Shown: one piece after another, positions 1-11,480 of the stretch
How the letters are laid out: each line of letters begins with the position of its first letter
Numbering within the stretch: position 1 is the stretch's first letter
Source of the DNA: Neoceratodus forsteri
Lineage: Eukaryota > Chordata > Ceratodontiformes > Ceratodontidae
NCBI GenBank assembly: GCA_016271365.2
Contig: CM028136.1
Coordinates: 469,772,001-469,836,000, forward strand
Reading direction: 5' to 3'
DNA length: 64,000 nt
Made by a program: the position numbers and the translations under genes
Notes under the pieces: generated by a model
Database searches by the model: none
What the model saw: the letters and a program-made list of their open reading frames with translations, nothing else
What the model was told of the DNA's origin: nothing

Positions 1-165
1 TCTACATTGGAAAAGATCCCCCACCTGCACCTTGTTTATGCCCTTGCGGTACTTGAAAGTTTTTTTTCATGTCCCCTTTTTCTCCCCTCCCCTCCCCTGT
101 CCTCCAGTAAGTACATATTGAGGTCTCTTAGTCTCTTCTCATATGTCCTGCATGACCTGTAGTGT
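1..165 (-). mobile_element. CR1 LINE, distal 3' coding piece
   Basis: On the minus strand this stretch encodes the end of a CR1-type reverse transcriptase, recognisable by a stretch close to RLRDLNMYLLEDR, the equivalent of the conserved NMYSLEERRKR block found in the other CR1 copies of this window. It is the continuation of the CR1 at 645-3205, cut off from it by the insertion at about 166-640. Frameshifts follow the motif. The element runs off the left edge of the window. Confidence 0.7.
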
Positions 166-478
166 TTCATTCACCTAGAGTCCAGGTCATTCCTGAAAAT
201 AGGCATAATACTTGTCTAGTGTACTTACCCGGTAAACAAAAGCTAAATAAATAAATAGAGGTGAGGCTATTCTTGGGTATGGTAAGTCCTACCTCTTTCA
301 TGAAACACTGAAAACTGTATTTGTACTAGGACAAACAGTTGATTGGTTCCTAAGAACTGTTGTATCATTATCACAGAATATGGTAGCCTACTGTATCATA
401 GTTGCAATGTTACCCTATATACACTTCTGTACATATATTGGTAATTTATTGTTTTTTTGTACATATATTATCACTGTC

Positions 479-530
<52 letters not shown>

Positions 531-640
531 TTTTCATGTAAATTCTTTTTATGACCTCCCAGGTCCACCTTGCAATTGAGTTCTCCTCAATGACGTTTCA
601 CCGGGTAAAATAAAGACATTTATTTATTTATTGATTGATA
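166..640 (+). mobile_element. insertion in CR1 with LINE-type 3' tail
   Basis: This segment separates two adjoining parts of one CR1 reading frame, so it arrived later. It contains a (TA)n tract and ends with a tail of the form TTGCAA-TGAG-CTCAATG followed by GGTAAAATAAA and TTTATTTATT. The same kind of tail closes the sequence at 9000-9065 and, in reverse, at 29500-29560. It is probably the 3' end of a non-CR1 LINE or of a SINE that shares its tail. No coding sequence was seen. The exact ends and any target duplication are unclear. Confidence 0.45.
481..526. repeat. (TA)n microsatellite
   Basis: An uninterrupted run of TA dinucleotides about 46 bp long, inside the insertion that splits the CR1 copy. 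Confidence 0.95.
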
Positions 641-644
641 TGTT

Positions 645-3205
645 TTGTGATGCAAGTCATGCACCATCTTTGTCATACTTCTCTGGATAGCTTCCACCAT
701 GTCTATGTTCTTACGCATGTGTGGTCTCCACTACTGCACACAGAACTCCAGGTGAGGCCTTACCAGTGTTTCATACAATGACATCACCACCTCCCAACTC
801 CTGCTAGTAATGCTTCTGCCTATGCACCCCAGCATGCCACTGGCCCTCCCTGCAGCCTTTGCGCACTGCTTTGATACCATAAGGTCATCAGATATGATAA
901 CCCCTAGGTCTCTTTCCTCTTTGGTGACAGCACCTCCCACCACATTCTGTAGCTCTCCCTAGGGTTCACCTGCCCAGGTGCATTGTCTTGCACTTTTTTG
1001 CATTGAACCTCAGTTGCCACAACTCTGACCATCTTTCAAGCTTCTCCAGGTCTCTCTTCATTTTCTGCATTCCTTCTGGAGTATCCACCCAGTTGCAGAT
1101 CTTGGTGTCATCTACAAATAGGCAGATCTTTCCTTCCAGCCCTCTGCAATGTCACTAATGAAGATATTGAACAGGACTGGTCCCAGTACTGATCCCTGTG
1201 GCACTCTGCTGGTCACCTATCCCTCCCAGGATTGGATCCCATGTACCACCACCCTCTGCCTTCTGTCCATCAGCCAGTTTCTAACCCAATGCATCGCACT
1301 ATGCTCCACGCCCAGACTACTCATCTTGTTAACCAGCCTTCTGTGTGGGATGGTATCAAAGGCTTTGCTGAAATCTAGGTAGGCAATGTCTACTGCCCTT
1401 CTCTTATTCACTTCCCTAGTCACCCAATCAAAAAAAATCTATCAGATTTGTTTGACAAGATCTTTCTGCTCTAGGATCCTTGTTGCCTCAGATCCTGGGC
1501 ACTATTGGATTGCAGGTGTGCCACTATCCTTTCTTTCAGCAGTGTCTCCATGGTATTCCCCACCACTGAGGTGAGGCTGACTGGACTGTAGTTCCCCGCT
1601 TCCTCCCTACTGCCACTTCTGTGCAGTGGGACTACATGTTCCCTTCTCCAGTCCTCTGGAACATCACCTGTGTTGAATGACTCTGTGAACAGTGTGGCCA
1701 GAGGCACTGCTAGTTCCCTTCTCAGCTCCCTTAATATCCTCGGGTGTATGTCATTTGGCCCCATGGCTTTATACACCTTCAATTTGTGTGTTCCTCCACA
1801 ACTCTCTGCACTGTGAATGGACTGGTGTTCACTTTCCCCTCCCCCATTGCTTCTGCTCCCCAACTCTTTTCCTTGACCCTCTCCCTCCTTAGTGAATACT
1901 GAACAGAAGTATTTCTTCAGTATTTCTGCTTTGTCTAGATCCCCCTCCTTACACTCTCCCTCCTTCCCTTTGAGCCTCATATTCCCCACATTTTTTCTTC
2001 TATCGCTGATGTACCTTTAGAATGTCTTGTCTCCTTTTTTCACAGTCTGTTCTAAACCCTCTTCTGTCTGTGCCTTACAGCTTTCCCTGCTTCTCTTAGA
2101 CATACAAATTACACCTCCCTGTCCTCCTTCCTTTGGATCCCCTTATACATCCTGAAACATTCTGTTTTAACCCTTACTTTGTCTGCTACCTCTTTAGAGA
2201 ACCTTAGTGGTTTCCTCCTTCTTTTCCCTTTGGCCACTATCCTAATGCATTGGTTAGGTTCCTCCACATTGGCTTCTTTTAGTTTCTCCCACTGTTCCTC
2301 CACTCCCTCCATTACTTCTCCTTTCTCCATAGCTACTCTTAAACATCTACCCATCTCACTGAAAGCCACCCTCCTGAAATCTAATACTTTTGCCCTTGTG
2401 TGGCTTAATTGAGTCCCTGTCTCCATGTCAAACCATGTGGTTGACTCTGGGCCCCAGCTGCCATTCCACCTGGACTCATTCGATTCTGTTCCCATTGGTC
2501 CATACCAGGTCCAGAATCGATTTGTCTCTGGTTGGCTCATGCACCAGCTGTCTGAGTCCAACCCCCTGCAGGGATTCCAGGATGGCCGTGCTTCTGGCTG
2601 AAGCAGCTGCCTGGGTGGTCCAATCCACATCCGGCATATTGAAAACCCCCATCAGCAGGATTTCACCTTTAGCTGCCATGTCATGAATTTCCTCCATGAG
2701 TACCCTGTCCACTTCCTCCCTCTGTGCCGGAGGTCTGTAGGTCACCCCTGTACATACTGCTGTGCCATTCCCTGGTTCAAGGGTGATTCACATTGCCTCA
2801 GCCTCCCACTTCTCTGATGTTCAGTGCTACCCCCCACCTCCCTTTTTACCTTCCCTGTTCCTTCTGAACAGTGTATAGCCTGGTACATTGACATCCCAGC
2901 TGTGATTAGCAGAGTACCATGTCTCTATTATTGCTGCTATGTCAAGGTCTGCATCAGTCATCAAGGCTTCCAGGTCTGGAATCTTATTTCCCAGCTGCAG
3001 GCATGTGTGAGCGTGACCCTCCATGTTTTACACCCTGCCTTCCTACTGTTCTTTCTCACCCTCCCTTGCCTGTTTCCCCACCCCGGTTTTCTTGTCCCCC
3101 CTTATACAGGCTTTGCTGCCTGCTCCTCACTGCCCACTTCAGTTGTTCATGTTGTCAACTTGTGTTTTTGCATGTTCCCATGGGGGAGTGTTCCTTTTAG
3201 GATAA
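645..3205 (-). mobile_element. CR1 LINE, ORF2 remnant (endonuclease + RT)
   Basis: Read on the minus strand from about 3200 down, this is a decayed CR1 ORF2. The AP-endonuclease N-terminus (2827-3024) has a GNKIPDLEAL block and an ETW motif. The endonuclease middle (2476-2745) has a GVFNMPDVDW block and the ILDLVWTNG motif. A linker lies at 2109-2475. The RT (1217-1989) has AMGPNDIHPRILRELR, DWRREHVVPL and AYLDFSKAFDTIPH. The RT C-terminal part (731-943) has TKEERDLGVIISDDL and LVRPHLEFCVQ. CR1 elements copy themselves by target-primed reverse transcription. Many frameshifts and stops make this copy inactive. Its 5' boundary meets the gypsy remnant at about 3205. Confidence 0.85.
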
Positions 3206-3938
3206 AACCACCTTTCAATGGCTCATAGACTGCATTCTGAATCTAGCAGGAGACTTTGCTCTGGCATACATATGTGACATTGCCATCTATAGCCAGACTT
3301 GGGAGAATCATGTCAGGCACATGACCAAGGTGTTCCGTCAACTGCAGGCCACTGGGCAGACAATCAAGGTGGATAAGTGCCTGACACAAATGGCATAAAT
3401 GTCATGCCTTAGGCATAGGGTGGACAGTGGGCACATTTTGAAGGAGCCACTGAAAATTGAGACCATACAGGGATGAGCAATATTCTCTATCAAGAGAAAA
3501 GTACAGGCCTTCCTTGGGATGGCAGGGAACTAATGTAAGTTTGTAGCAAATTTCAGCAGCATGACCAAACCCGTGTCCCATCTCACCAGGAAGAAAGTGT
3601 TGGAAAAGGTTCAATGGACAGAAACCTGCAGTACTGTGTTCCATCAGCTGAAGGAGGTATTATGTCTTACACCTATGCTTGCCAGCCTGGACTATTCTCT
3701 AAGGTTTACTGTACATATAGGTGCATATGATCATAGACTAGGTATGGTTCTGAGTCAGGTTACACACTCAGGAGAGGAACATCCAGTCATGTACTGCAGC
3801 AGGAAGCTGCTGCTCAGAAATGAGACCTACGCCACAATAGAGAAGGAGTGTCTAAATATCATCTGGACTTTACAGAAGCTGCAACCTTATTTGCATAGGA
3901 ATGAGTTCACCCTGGTTACAGACTACATACCCCTTAGG
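3206..3938 (+). pseudogene. Ty3/gypsy retrotransposon pol, RT-RNase H part 1
   Basis: The plus-strand translation in broken frames matches the second half of a Ty3/gypsy reverse transcriptase and the start of RNase H. The catalytic YxDD region is decayed to YICDI at about 3270. It is followed by the conserved connection block (VFRQLQATG, then KVQAFLGMAG, the counterpart of the usual FLGL-G-Y) and then RNase H residues 3561-3938 (EHPVMYCSRKL, ATIEKECL, FTLVTDYIPL). Several stops and frameshifts are present. No gag, integrase or LTR could be joined to it. The reading continues after the inserted TIR element, at 5098. Confidence 0.8.
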
Positions 3939-5099
3939 CCCCGTCCACACTACACCACTTAAAATCTGTAATGGTTCCAAACAGTTACAGACCGGAAACA
4001 GTACAGTGTGTCCACACTGCCAGTGAACAGTTAGATAATGGATTGAAAATGGTACAGCTCTTCCACATTCTGTGTGATAGTGTGTGTGGTCCCAACCCCG
4101 TCAAAGCAAAGAATATCCCATGGTACACCTGGCGAGGACAGCTTTGATGAGAGGCACCCACCCGCAATATATATGGGGTCGTATGCATCTGTTCAAGCCA
4201 CAATGTGCAACATACAGTATGGCAATGATTTGTGACACACCTATGGTGAGGAAGCATCAGGGAGAAGGCATGGAGGGGTCTGCATGTTGGATTGAGGAAG
4301 GTACTGCAGTGAGGGGGGGGAGTGTGTGACAGGGAAACATGTCCAACAGGGGTAGGTCACCAGGGCATGACAGCCAGTCAGGTACTGCTGCCAAATGGCT
4401 GATGGCAGCCCCTCCACTACTGCCATTGGTGTACCCCACTGCTCTGCTGTACACAGTGCCACACATCTATTGGCCACCACAGTGGTGTTACACAACGCAC
4501 TCAGGAGCTCAACCGCTATATGTGTGCACTACTGGCACTGCTCTGCAGGTGGTATTGATGCCACAGCTCTGATGGACAGGTTGGGTACTCCCAGCGCCCG
4601 TCACAGTGAGAGACGTCATCATGGACAGAATATGGATACTTCAGGAGGTGACTCCCAGGGAGGCATGTGAGGACAGGGGGGTAGGTCAGGTGGGAACATG
4701 GGGGAAAATCCAGGGGTGGGCATACTGCTGTAGGTTTGGTTACCATGCTATGGGGGCTGCCCAGTATTGCAGCCTATGCTCGTGCATCACACTGCCGTTG
4801 GTACGCCCAGGTAGCCTTTAACCCCCCTGCATGTATTACAACAGTGCTGCAATGCATGCAGGTATAGTGGGGGACTGGAGGCTACACGGGGGAGCATTTA
4901 GACACACACCAGTAATGCTACAGAACTGCAACCATTACAGGAACTGTTGTTGAAACCACCTCACAACAGGTTTCTGTAACAGTTCCGAAAACACCTTCTT
5001 TAACGTTACCAGTGTAAACGCAAACCGCTATGGTAATGGTTTAAGCCCTCTGTAATGTTACAGAAGGGTTTTACTGGTGTAGTGTGGACAGGGCCTTAC
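3937..5099. mobile_element. PIF/Harbinger-like non-autonomous TIR transposon
   Basis: The 5' end (3940 on) reads GGCCCCGTCCACACTACACC. The 3' end read in reverse gives GGCCCTGTCCACACTACACC, so the two 20-bp terminal inverted repeats differ at one position. Both are flanked by TTA, the 3-bp target duplication typical of PIF/Harbinger elements. About 1.16 kb lies between, with no transposase; short ORFs there do not resemble any known protein. Inverted copies of a GTTACAG / GTAATGGTT motif recur just inside both ends. It inserted into the gypsy RNase H sequence, which continues on both sides. Confidence 0.8.
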
Positions 5100-5240
5100 T
5101 TGGCTGCATAGGGCCAGTGGACAGAACCCAAAATTGCTAAGGTGGAGCCTGGTGCTGCAGTCCTTCAATGTGGACAGGAAATTAAGCACTGTAGTGGGTT
5201 GCAGTATAGCATCATGGATTGGGCTGTACAGACAATAGTT
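5098..5240 (+). pseudogene. Ty3/gypsy pol, RNase H part 2
   Basis: Directly after the TIR element the plus strand encodes a WLHRASGQNPKLLRWSL stretch, the conserved segment that follows the DH-PL block in gypsy RNase H domains. The frame continues from the piece ending at 3938, so the two pieces were one domain before the insertion. It decays at about 5240, where an in-frame stop ends the match. Confidence 0.75.
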
Positions 5241-5785
5241 AGTACCTCTTTTTCAAGAAGGAGCAGCATTATGAGAAACTAATGTAATGTTCACCTAGAG
5301 AGTGAACCAATGGGTGGAGCCAGCCAGCTCACATGGAAACAAATATTAGTGGTGGTAAAGAATTTGTTTCTCATTTCTCTGGGGGGAGGGGGGGTGCAAC
5401 AACTTTTGTGTATTTTTTATGTTCCTGTGTTTAATTTTTATTATCAGCTAGTCCTCTCGTAAATATTTCAGCTAAGATACAAACTGTTGAATAAATGTAA
5501 AGTTTGATGTCACTGGGGTCCAGATCTGAGGCAGACACATAGGGAGTTCTTTGGGCAAACACTAGAGTTCTTGTTAGCTAAAGGATACTTACTTTGCAAA
5601 GAGGTGACTTGCTTTCATAATCACAGGCTCTGTTTCTAGTGGAAAAAGGAAGAGCAAGGGAAATGGAACCCCATGGACTTTAACAGACAGAAAGACAAAA
5701 GGATGGACCTTACAATCCAAAACTAGGGTATAGAGTACCAGTCAGTTTGAACCAGTTTTCCAGCTGGGAGCTTTCCCAGAACACA
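5241..5785. other. unassigned sequence, possible gypsy 3' region
   Basis: No coding match was found. It could be the degraded 3' part of the gypsy element, because it follows the RNase H remnant without a visible junction. It includes a G-rich run near 5380-5395 and an AATAAA at 5490. Confidence 0.3.
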
Positions 5786-6085
5786 GAGTTCAATGTGCTT
5801 ATGCAACTTGGTGTGGTGTTGTGCTTATGCAACTTGCTGGATAAACTTTGTTGTGGTCATTCGATTCTCTGTGCCTTGGGAATACCACCTTGTAGGGGAG
5901 GGAAGAACTCCCTTAAGCTAAAGGTAACTTAGGAAAAGTCCCCGAGGAGAGAGGCCTAGTCACTGGAAGAGAAGGGGAGGATGGTGGGGCGAAGAAAAAT
6001 TGCTTCTGAATGAAGCAGGAAGGAAATTTAAATAGGTCAGGATGGGGGCGGGCAAGGCTGTTGCTTTAGCCTTTCAATTATGACA
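5786..6085 (+). repeat. dispersed repeat R, copy 1
   Basis: This block recurs in two pieces at 8480-8692 and 11366-11480, in the same order and orientation. It starts with a doubled TGCTTATGCAACTTG motif, then TTCTCTGTGCCT, then CTAAAGGTAACTTAGGAAAAG, and finishes with GCTTCTGAATGAAGCAGG and GCCTTTCAA. It could be an LTR or untranslated region of a retrotransposon (the gypsy remnant upstream is a candidate), but no TG...CA ends or target duplication could be fixed. Confidence 0.6.
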
Positions 6086-6089
6086 TGAG

Positions 6090-8478
6090 AACATACGAAG
6101 AAGCCAGCAGAAGAAGGCCATTTGGTCTATCTAGTCTGTATGTATTTGCAGGGTCCACAGCTTGAGCTACTGTCCCTGCCCTCCCTCCCCACTCCTCCCA
6201 TCCTTTCTACCTATGATTCTTACCTTCCCCATGCCTATCCCAGCCTATCTTAAAGCTGTCCCCTGTCTTCAATGAGATCACCTGTTTCAGCAGTGCAGTC
6301 CAAGTGCCCACTACCCTCTCTGAGAAAAAGTGCTTCCTGACCTCCCTCCTAAACATCCCACCCTCCAGCTTAAGACAGTGCCCCCTTGTGCTATGGTTGC
6401 CACTCAGCTTAAAGACACTCTACTTATCCACCTTATTTATCCCTTTCAAATACTTGAAGGTCTCAATCATGTTCCCTCTCTCTCACCTGTCTTCCAGGGA
6501 GTACATGTTAAGTGCCCTCCACCTCTCCTCATATACCTTACCCTGCTGACCAGCTATCTTCTTTGGAGCCCTCTTCTGAACCTTCTTCAGCATGTTAATG
6601 TCCTTTTTGAGGTGTGGGCACCAGTACTGAACTCCATAATCTAGATGAGGCCTTATCAGTAACCTGTACAAGGGCAGTATAACCTCCCCTCTCCTACTAC
6701 TGATCCCTCTAGATACGCATCTTATTTGCCTTTGCTGCTGCTTTCTTGCACTGCGTGGAGTGCTTCAGGTCACTAGTGATCATCATTCCCAGGTCCTTCT
6801 CCTCCTCCTCTGATGCAGATATTCAGACTCCACCCAGGTAGTACTCTGTCCTGGGATTCTTGTCTCCAATATGCATAACTTTGCATATCTTGGCATTGAA
6901 ACCAAGCTGCCAGATCCTGGACCACCTCCCCAGCTTTTCAAGATCATCCTATAGGTCCTGTATCCCTTCAGCTGTGTCCACTCTCCCGCAGAGCTTGGTG
7001 TCATTCATGAATAAGCACATTTTGACCTTAATGCAATCCCCAGTGCCATTGAAGAAAACACTGAACAACACCTGCCCCAGCACCAAGCTCTGTGGGACCC
7101 CACTGGTTACCTCTCTGGTACCAGATAACTCTCCACCCAAAGCTACCTTCTGGGTTCAGTCCCTCAGCCAGTTTTCCACCCATCTGACCATCTTTTCCCC
7201 AACCCTGGGATCCACCAACTTCCTAATCAACCTTTTATGGGGCACAGAGACAAGACCCTGTTGAAATCAAGATAGAAGATGTCTACTGCTTGGCCCCTGT
7301 CTACTGTCTTAGTGGCACAGTCAAAGAAGTCAATCAGATTCATTTGACACAATCTCCCACCTATGAACCCATGCTGCCTTGCATTCTGGAGACCATGATT
7401 CTCTAGATATTCCACCAACTTTTCCTTTAGTATGGTCTCCATGAGCTTGCCCACAATAGAGGTCAGACTGACTGGTCTGTAATTCCCTGGGTCATCCTTG
7501 GGACCACTATTGTGGAGGGGCACTACATGTGCTGTTCTCCAGTCCTGCTGTACCATGCCTGACTCTAGTGAACTATTAAATAGGTCTGTCAGTGGCCCTG
7601 CCAGCTCCTCAGCCAGTTCTTTAATACCCTTGGATGTATCCTGTCTAGGCCTGGTGATTTCACTCTATCTCCTCTTTCACTACATCTGTTTTTCTCTCCC
7701 CCCCACTCCTGTTTTCCCTCCTGAAGGCACTGATTAGTCTTCCCTGGAGAAGACAGAACAGAAGTATTCATTTAGTGTCTCTGCTTTTCTCCCATTATCC
7801 TCCATCCACTCCTCCCCTTTCATAAGCCTAACAATCCCTTCCTTCTTGACCCTTTTCTCACTCATATAGCGAAAGAAAGCCTTCTCCCCCTTCTTAATCC
7901 CTTTAGCTATCTGCAGCTCCTTCTGTGCCTTTGCTTGCCAGACTTCCTTATTTGCCTCACTAGTAAACCTTGGGTAATTTTCCCTATCCACCTCTCTCTT
8001 GGTCTTCCTGAATTTTCTACAGGCCAGCCACTTTTCCCTTATTGCCTGGGCAACCCCGGAACTGAACCAGTTGGGCGCTTTGGCCCTTGTGTTCCTCCCC
8101 CTGAGCCTAACGCACTCATCTGTTGCAACCAGTATCCGTTCCTTAATAATGGACCACTTTTGGTCCCCTCCAAATCTGCTCTGATGCCCATCTGGTGGCT
8201 CCTTAACACTTCACCCATTTATCTGAAGTCCACCCTCCTGAAATCCAAGATTTTTGTCTTAGTCAGGAAGCTTTCCTTGCCCATATCCAACTGGAACCAC
8301 ACTGTGCAATGGTCACTTCCACCCAGTGGCTCCCTGACCATTATTTCCTGTATATGCTCCCCATTTGTGAGCACCAGATCAAGTATTGCCTCAGCTCTTG
8401 TTGGTTCTGTTACTCCCTGAGTCAGGAACCCACTCTGCAGTTCTTCCAAGGTCACCTGACTCCTAGCACATGTTCTGC
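6090..8478 (-). mobile_element. CR1 LINE, second subfamily, 5' truncated
   Basis: A minus-strand CR1 copy distinct from the others. Its 3' UTR (6090-6150) reads, in reverse, as the typical ATGGCCTTCTTCTGCTGGC tail. Its coding parts are endonuclease C-terminus at 8219-8470 (AILDLVLTNGEHIQE, GGSDHCTVWFQ, KTKILDFRRVDF), linker at 7734-7990, RT at 7227-7660 (DWRTAHVVPLHNSG, NYRPVSLTSIVGKLMET, ARQHGF), later RT at 6949-7140 (SGVPQSLVLGQVLF) and the RT end at 6483-6671 (RPHLDYGVQYWCPHLKKDI). It is truncated inside the endonuclease at about 8478. Stops and frameshifts throughout. Confidence 0.85.
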
Positions 8479-8479
8479 A

Positions 8480-8692
8480 TGCAATGTACTTATGCAACTT
8501 GTGTAATGTTGTGCTTATGCAACTTGCTGAATTAATTTGTTGTGGCTGTGCACCTCTCTGTGCCTCAGGAATATCATCCTGTAGGGATGCCAAAGCCAAG
8601 AAACCCTGGTGGAGATTTCCACCCCTAGAGGTGCCATAGGAAGGATTCCCTTATGCTAAAGGTAGCTGAGGAAAAGCACAAAAAGAGAGTAG
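8480..8692 (+). repeat. dispersed repeat R, copy 2, first part
   Basis: Aligns with 5786-5950: the doubled TTATGCAACTTG motif, CTCTCTGTGCCT and GCTAAAGGTAGCTGAGGAAAAG. It carries about 55 bp extra (near 8587-8640) that is missing from copy 1. The second part of this copy lies at 11366-11480, so about 2.7 kb is inserted between. Confidence 0.55.
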
Positions 8693-9070
8693 ATCAGAAA
8701 GCACTGCAGAGGTAACGAGTTGATATTGAGATCTGGACCTTCACATAGGTCAGCAGAGATAATGGTAATGGTCAGCAGATAATCGAAATGAGTAATGACT
8801 TTAATGTTCATTAATTGCTACTGCATCAATAATCTAGTTTTATTCAATTGTATGCCTTTCACTTTCTATGCTCATGTACAGTTGTCTTCTACCTATTCCC
8901 ATGTACAATTCCTACATAACATGCACTTCAAGTTGACTATGCTTTTGATAGTTATAATATCTCAGTATGTATGTATTATTTTATTCTATTTATATTTCTG
9001 TTCTACCAGGACCTCCTTGCAAATGAGCTTTGCTCAATGGAGTTTCCTTCTGGTAAAATAAATAAATGAA
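8693..9070 (+). mobile_element. LINE/SINE 3' end with GGTAAAATAAA tail
   Basis: The last 70 bp (9000-9065) give a short stem from TTGCAAATGAGC and GCTCAATGGAG, followed by GGTAAAATAAATAAATG. This matches the tails at 590-640 and (reversed) 29500-29560. The 300 bp upstream are AT-rich, contain no recognised protein and are probably the 3' UTR of the same element. Confidence 0.45.
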
Positions 9071-11365
9071 GTGAAATGAAATGTAGGTTCAATGAATTAT
9101 AACAAGAGGGCATGACTTCCCAAGGAGAAAGGGAATGGCAAGGGAGGGCCAACATCCATCTCCATCCAACAGCAGAAGCTTACCTAAGTAACTTAGGGTA
9201 TTACAACTAAAGTAACTAGATATTATGACATTTGGCACTGAGGAGATGAAGCACCCCCTTTGAGGAGGAAACCCATGGGGATTCAAGGCCTAGGTTGCCT
9301 TTCCTCCAGGCTAGGGGTGTTTTATTTAGTGACAGCTCTGCTGCTACAGTTTAGAAACACAATCCAAGGGGAGGAAAAAATTCCAATTTATTGGAATCTG
9401 TCACAATCCCTCTAACAGGAATGCTGTGAAGGGTTACGGGAGCACTCTGCAACATTGGATTCTCTGAAAAAAGAGTGAGACCGCCCCCAGGTGGGAGAAG
9501 GAGGAGAGTAATAACTGCTGGGATACCCAAGCTGGCCTACTGAGTAAAAACAGACCAGGTCAACTAGAGGCATTCATGGGGAGACTAGAGTAGAAGGCAC
9601 CACTGAGTCTGATTTAGCTAGCTAAAGCAGCCCTCTTGGACATGAGGGCCCCATCCCTCATAGATGAAGTCCTAAATTCTACATCAAGAGATGCCATCAA
9701 TATAGCTGCATGGCTAAAACTCTGCCCAGAGAGAGGACATTCCCAGTATGGGCCAGATGAGAAGGACCCTGCCCCGAGTTTCACATGCTCAATATGTGGA
9801 CTTCAAGGTGCAGAGCAGGCCCTGAGCCATAGAAAGTAATGGTCATGTTGGCATGCCTCCAATTAATGAATGAGAGCATGCAGAAAACTGTGAAGCACCA
9901 GATAGGAGGAGGCTTGGTGAAGTCAGTGGCTATCAGTTAGGTATTGAGATGCTGGGCAAAGCCAGCTCCAGAGGTTAAGTAGTGGTTAGTGAGGAGGAGG
10001 AGGCTGGGTGAAGCCAGTGGCCAGAGGTTAGAAGTAGGAACAAAGCCAACAGAAAGCAAGCCACCCAATTCCATTAAAGAAGCCTAATATTAATGACACT
10101 GAAAATACTTTATTGCAAAAGGTAATACTGATGTGGGTAGGTACTGATGTGGGTAGGTGGTAGGAGGCCAGGCAAAGCCAGTGGCCATTGGTTCAGTAGA
10201 AGGAGACTGCAAATGCCAGTAACTGAATCAATGAGGTCTAGATAATTGAATTGATATGGTTTATGTATGATTACCTTAAATGCCATTTAGGCTGCATAGG
10301 AGCAATAGTAGGAGAGCCAGTAATTAAACTGATGCAGTGTATGCAAGAATATGACAAAGAAGCAGGGCAAAAGTCATTTGACTTACATAAAACATGCTTC
10401 TGCTATTGGAGCCATGATGCCCACTGTGACATCATATTCCCATGCAGTGGGAATATTAGGGAAGCCACAAGCTGAACATCATGATATCAAACAGCTAATT
10501 TAATGACTGAAGGATTTGGTACAGATAGAAATTAGAAATGTACTGTTTAAATACCAAAAGCAGTAAACTGGGCTGACATACTTTGGATTGAATACATGGA
10601 CAAAAGTAATGAGAACTTGAGTTATGATTATAAATGCACAGGAGTCCTGCGTGTAGGACTAGGATAACAGTAAATTTATGATAGAGTGTAATTCAGATGG
10701 TACAGCAGGAAACTCCCAAAATTGTAGAGGAGCTCCATTTTTCCCCACTTGGTTTGACTGCTGTCATTCATAGTGCAATAAGGTATGAAGTAAAGGAGCT
10801 TGGTCTAATAAGCTGCAGCAGAAAACCCCAAAAGAAGTAAAACCAGCACATAGACATTATGGAGTTGGGAGTTGCAAATGCCTAGATGGACCCATTACTG
10901 AGTGAAGTCAGTGCAGGTGCAAACAATTACGGTGAGTGTGGACACTGTTACAGGAAGGTAGAACATGAGAGCTGAATAGCACACAGATAGAATTGCAGTT
11001 GAACTGAGAGATTTGCTAAAGGTATGATAAAGCAAATGGGAGCCTGAAAAGTATAAGGCAAACAAAAGGACAGCAAAACACTAGGAAACTAGAAAGCCCT
11101 CACAATGCAAGCAAAGGGAAGCAACAGGATGCTAGGAAAACTAGAACCCACCCTCCAAAATAAAGAAAATGGAAAAAACACAAGCACACCAGAACAGTAG
11201 AGCAGACACAGACAACAGAGAGAAGCACAGCATCAGTCAGAGGCAAAAGCAAAATGCAGACTGAGAAAGGCAGGAGAAACACAAACAAGTAGAATGGCAG
11301 CACCATCAAAGCAGAAAATCCAAAAATGCAAGAGGAGAGTGGAGCCCAACAGAGCCTCCAGCAGC
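9071..11365. other. unassigned interspersed DNA
   Basis: No protein domain was recognised. Between about 9900 and 10210 a degenerate unit of the form GAGGCTGGGTGAAGCCAGTGGCC recurs at least four times with variable spacing. From 10490 to 11365 the plus strand is A-rich (tracts such as AGAACACAAACAAG), so reading frames on the opposite strand look like hydrophobic peptides by composition only. The whole 8693-11365 block separates the two parts of repeat R copy 2 and so is an insertion or the interior of a larger element. Confidence 0.35.
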
Positions 11366-11480
11366 AAAGAAAAAATGCTTCTGAATGAAGCAGGAAGGAA
11401 GAGTTTAGATAGGTCAGGTGGGGTGTGTGGCTGCTGCTTCAGTCATTGAACCACACACTTAAGCCTTTCAAGAAGAAACG
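11366..11480 (+). repeat. dispersed repeat R, copy 2, second part
   Basis: Matches 5993-6085 with the shared blocks TGCTTCTGAATGAAGCAGG, ATAGGTCAGG and AAGCCTTTCAA. As in copy 1, a minus-strand CR1 3' end follows immediately. Confidence 0.55.

Noticed and set aside
1692..1892. Plus-strand ORFs over the first CR1 copy (for example also 2390-2686 and 2824-3228)
   Set aside because: All are antisense shadows of the minus-strand CR1 endonuclease-RT.
11100..11309. Hydrophobic minus-strand ORF resembling a membrane protein
   Set aside because: The opposite strand is A-rich; the hydrophobic residues come from T-rich codons. No start context or homologue suggested.
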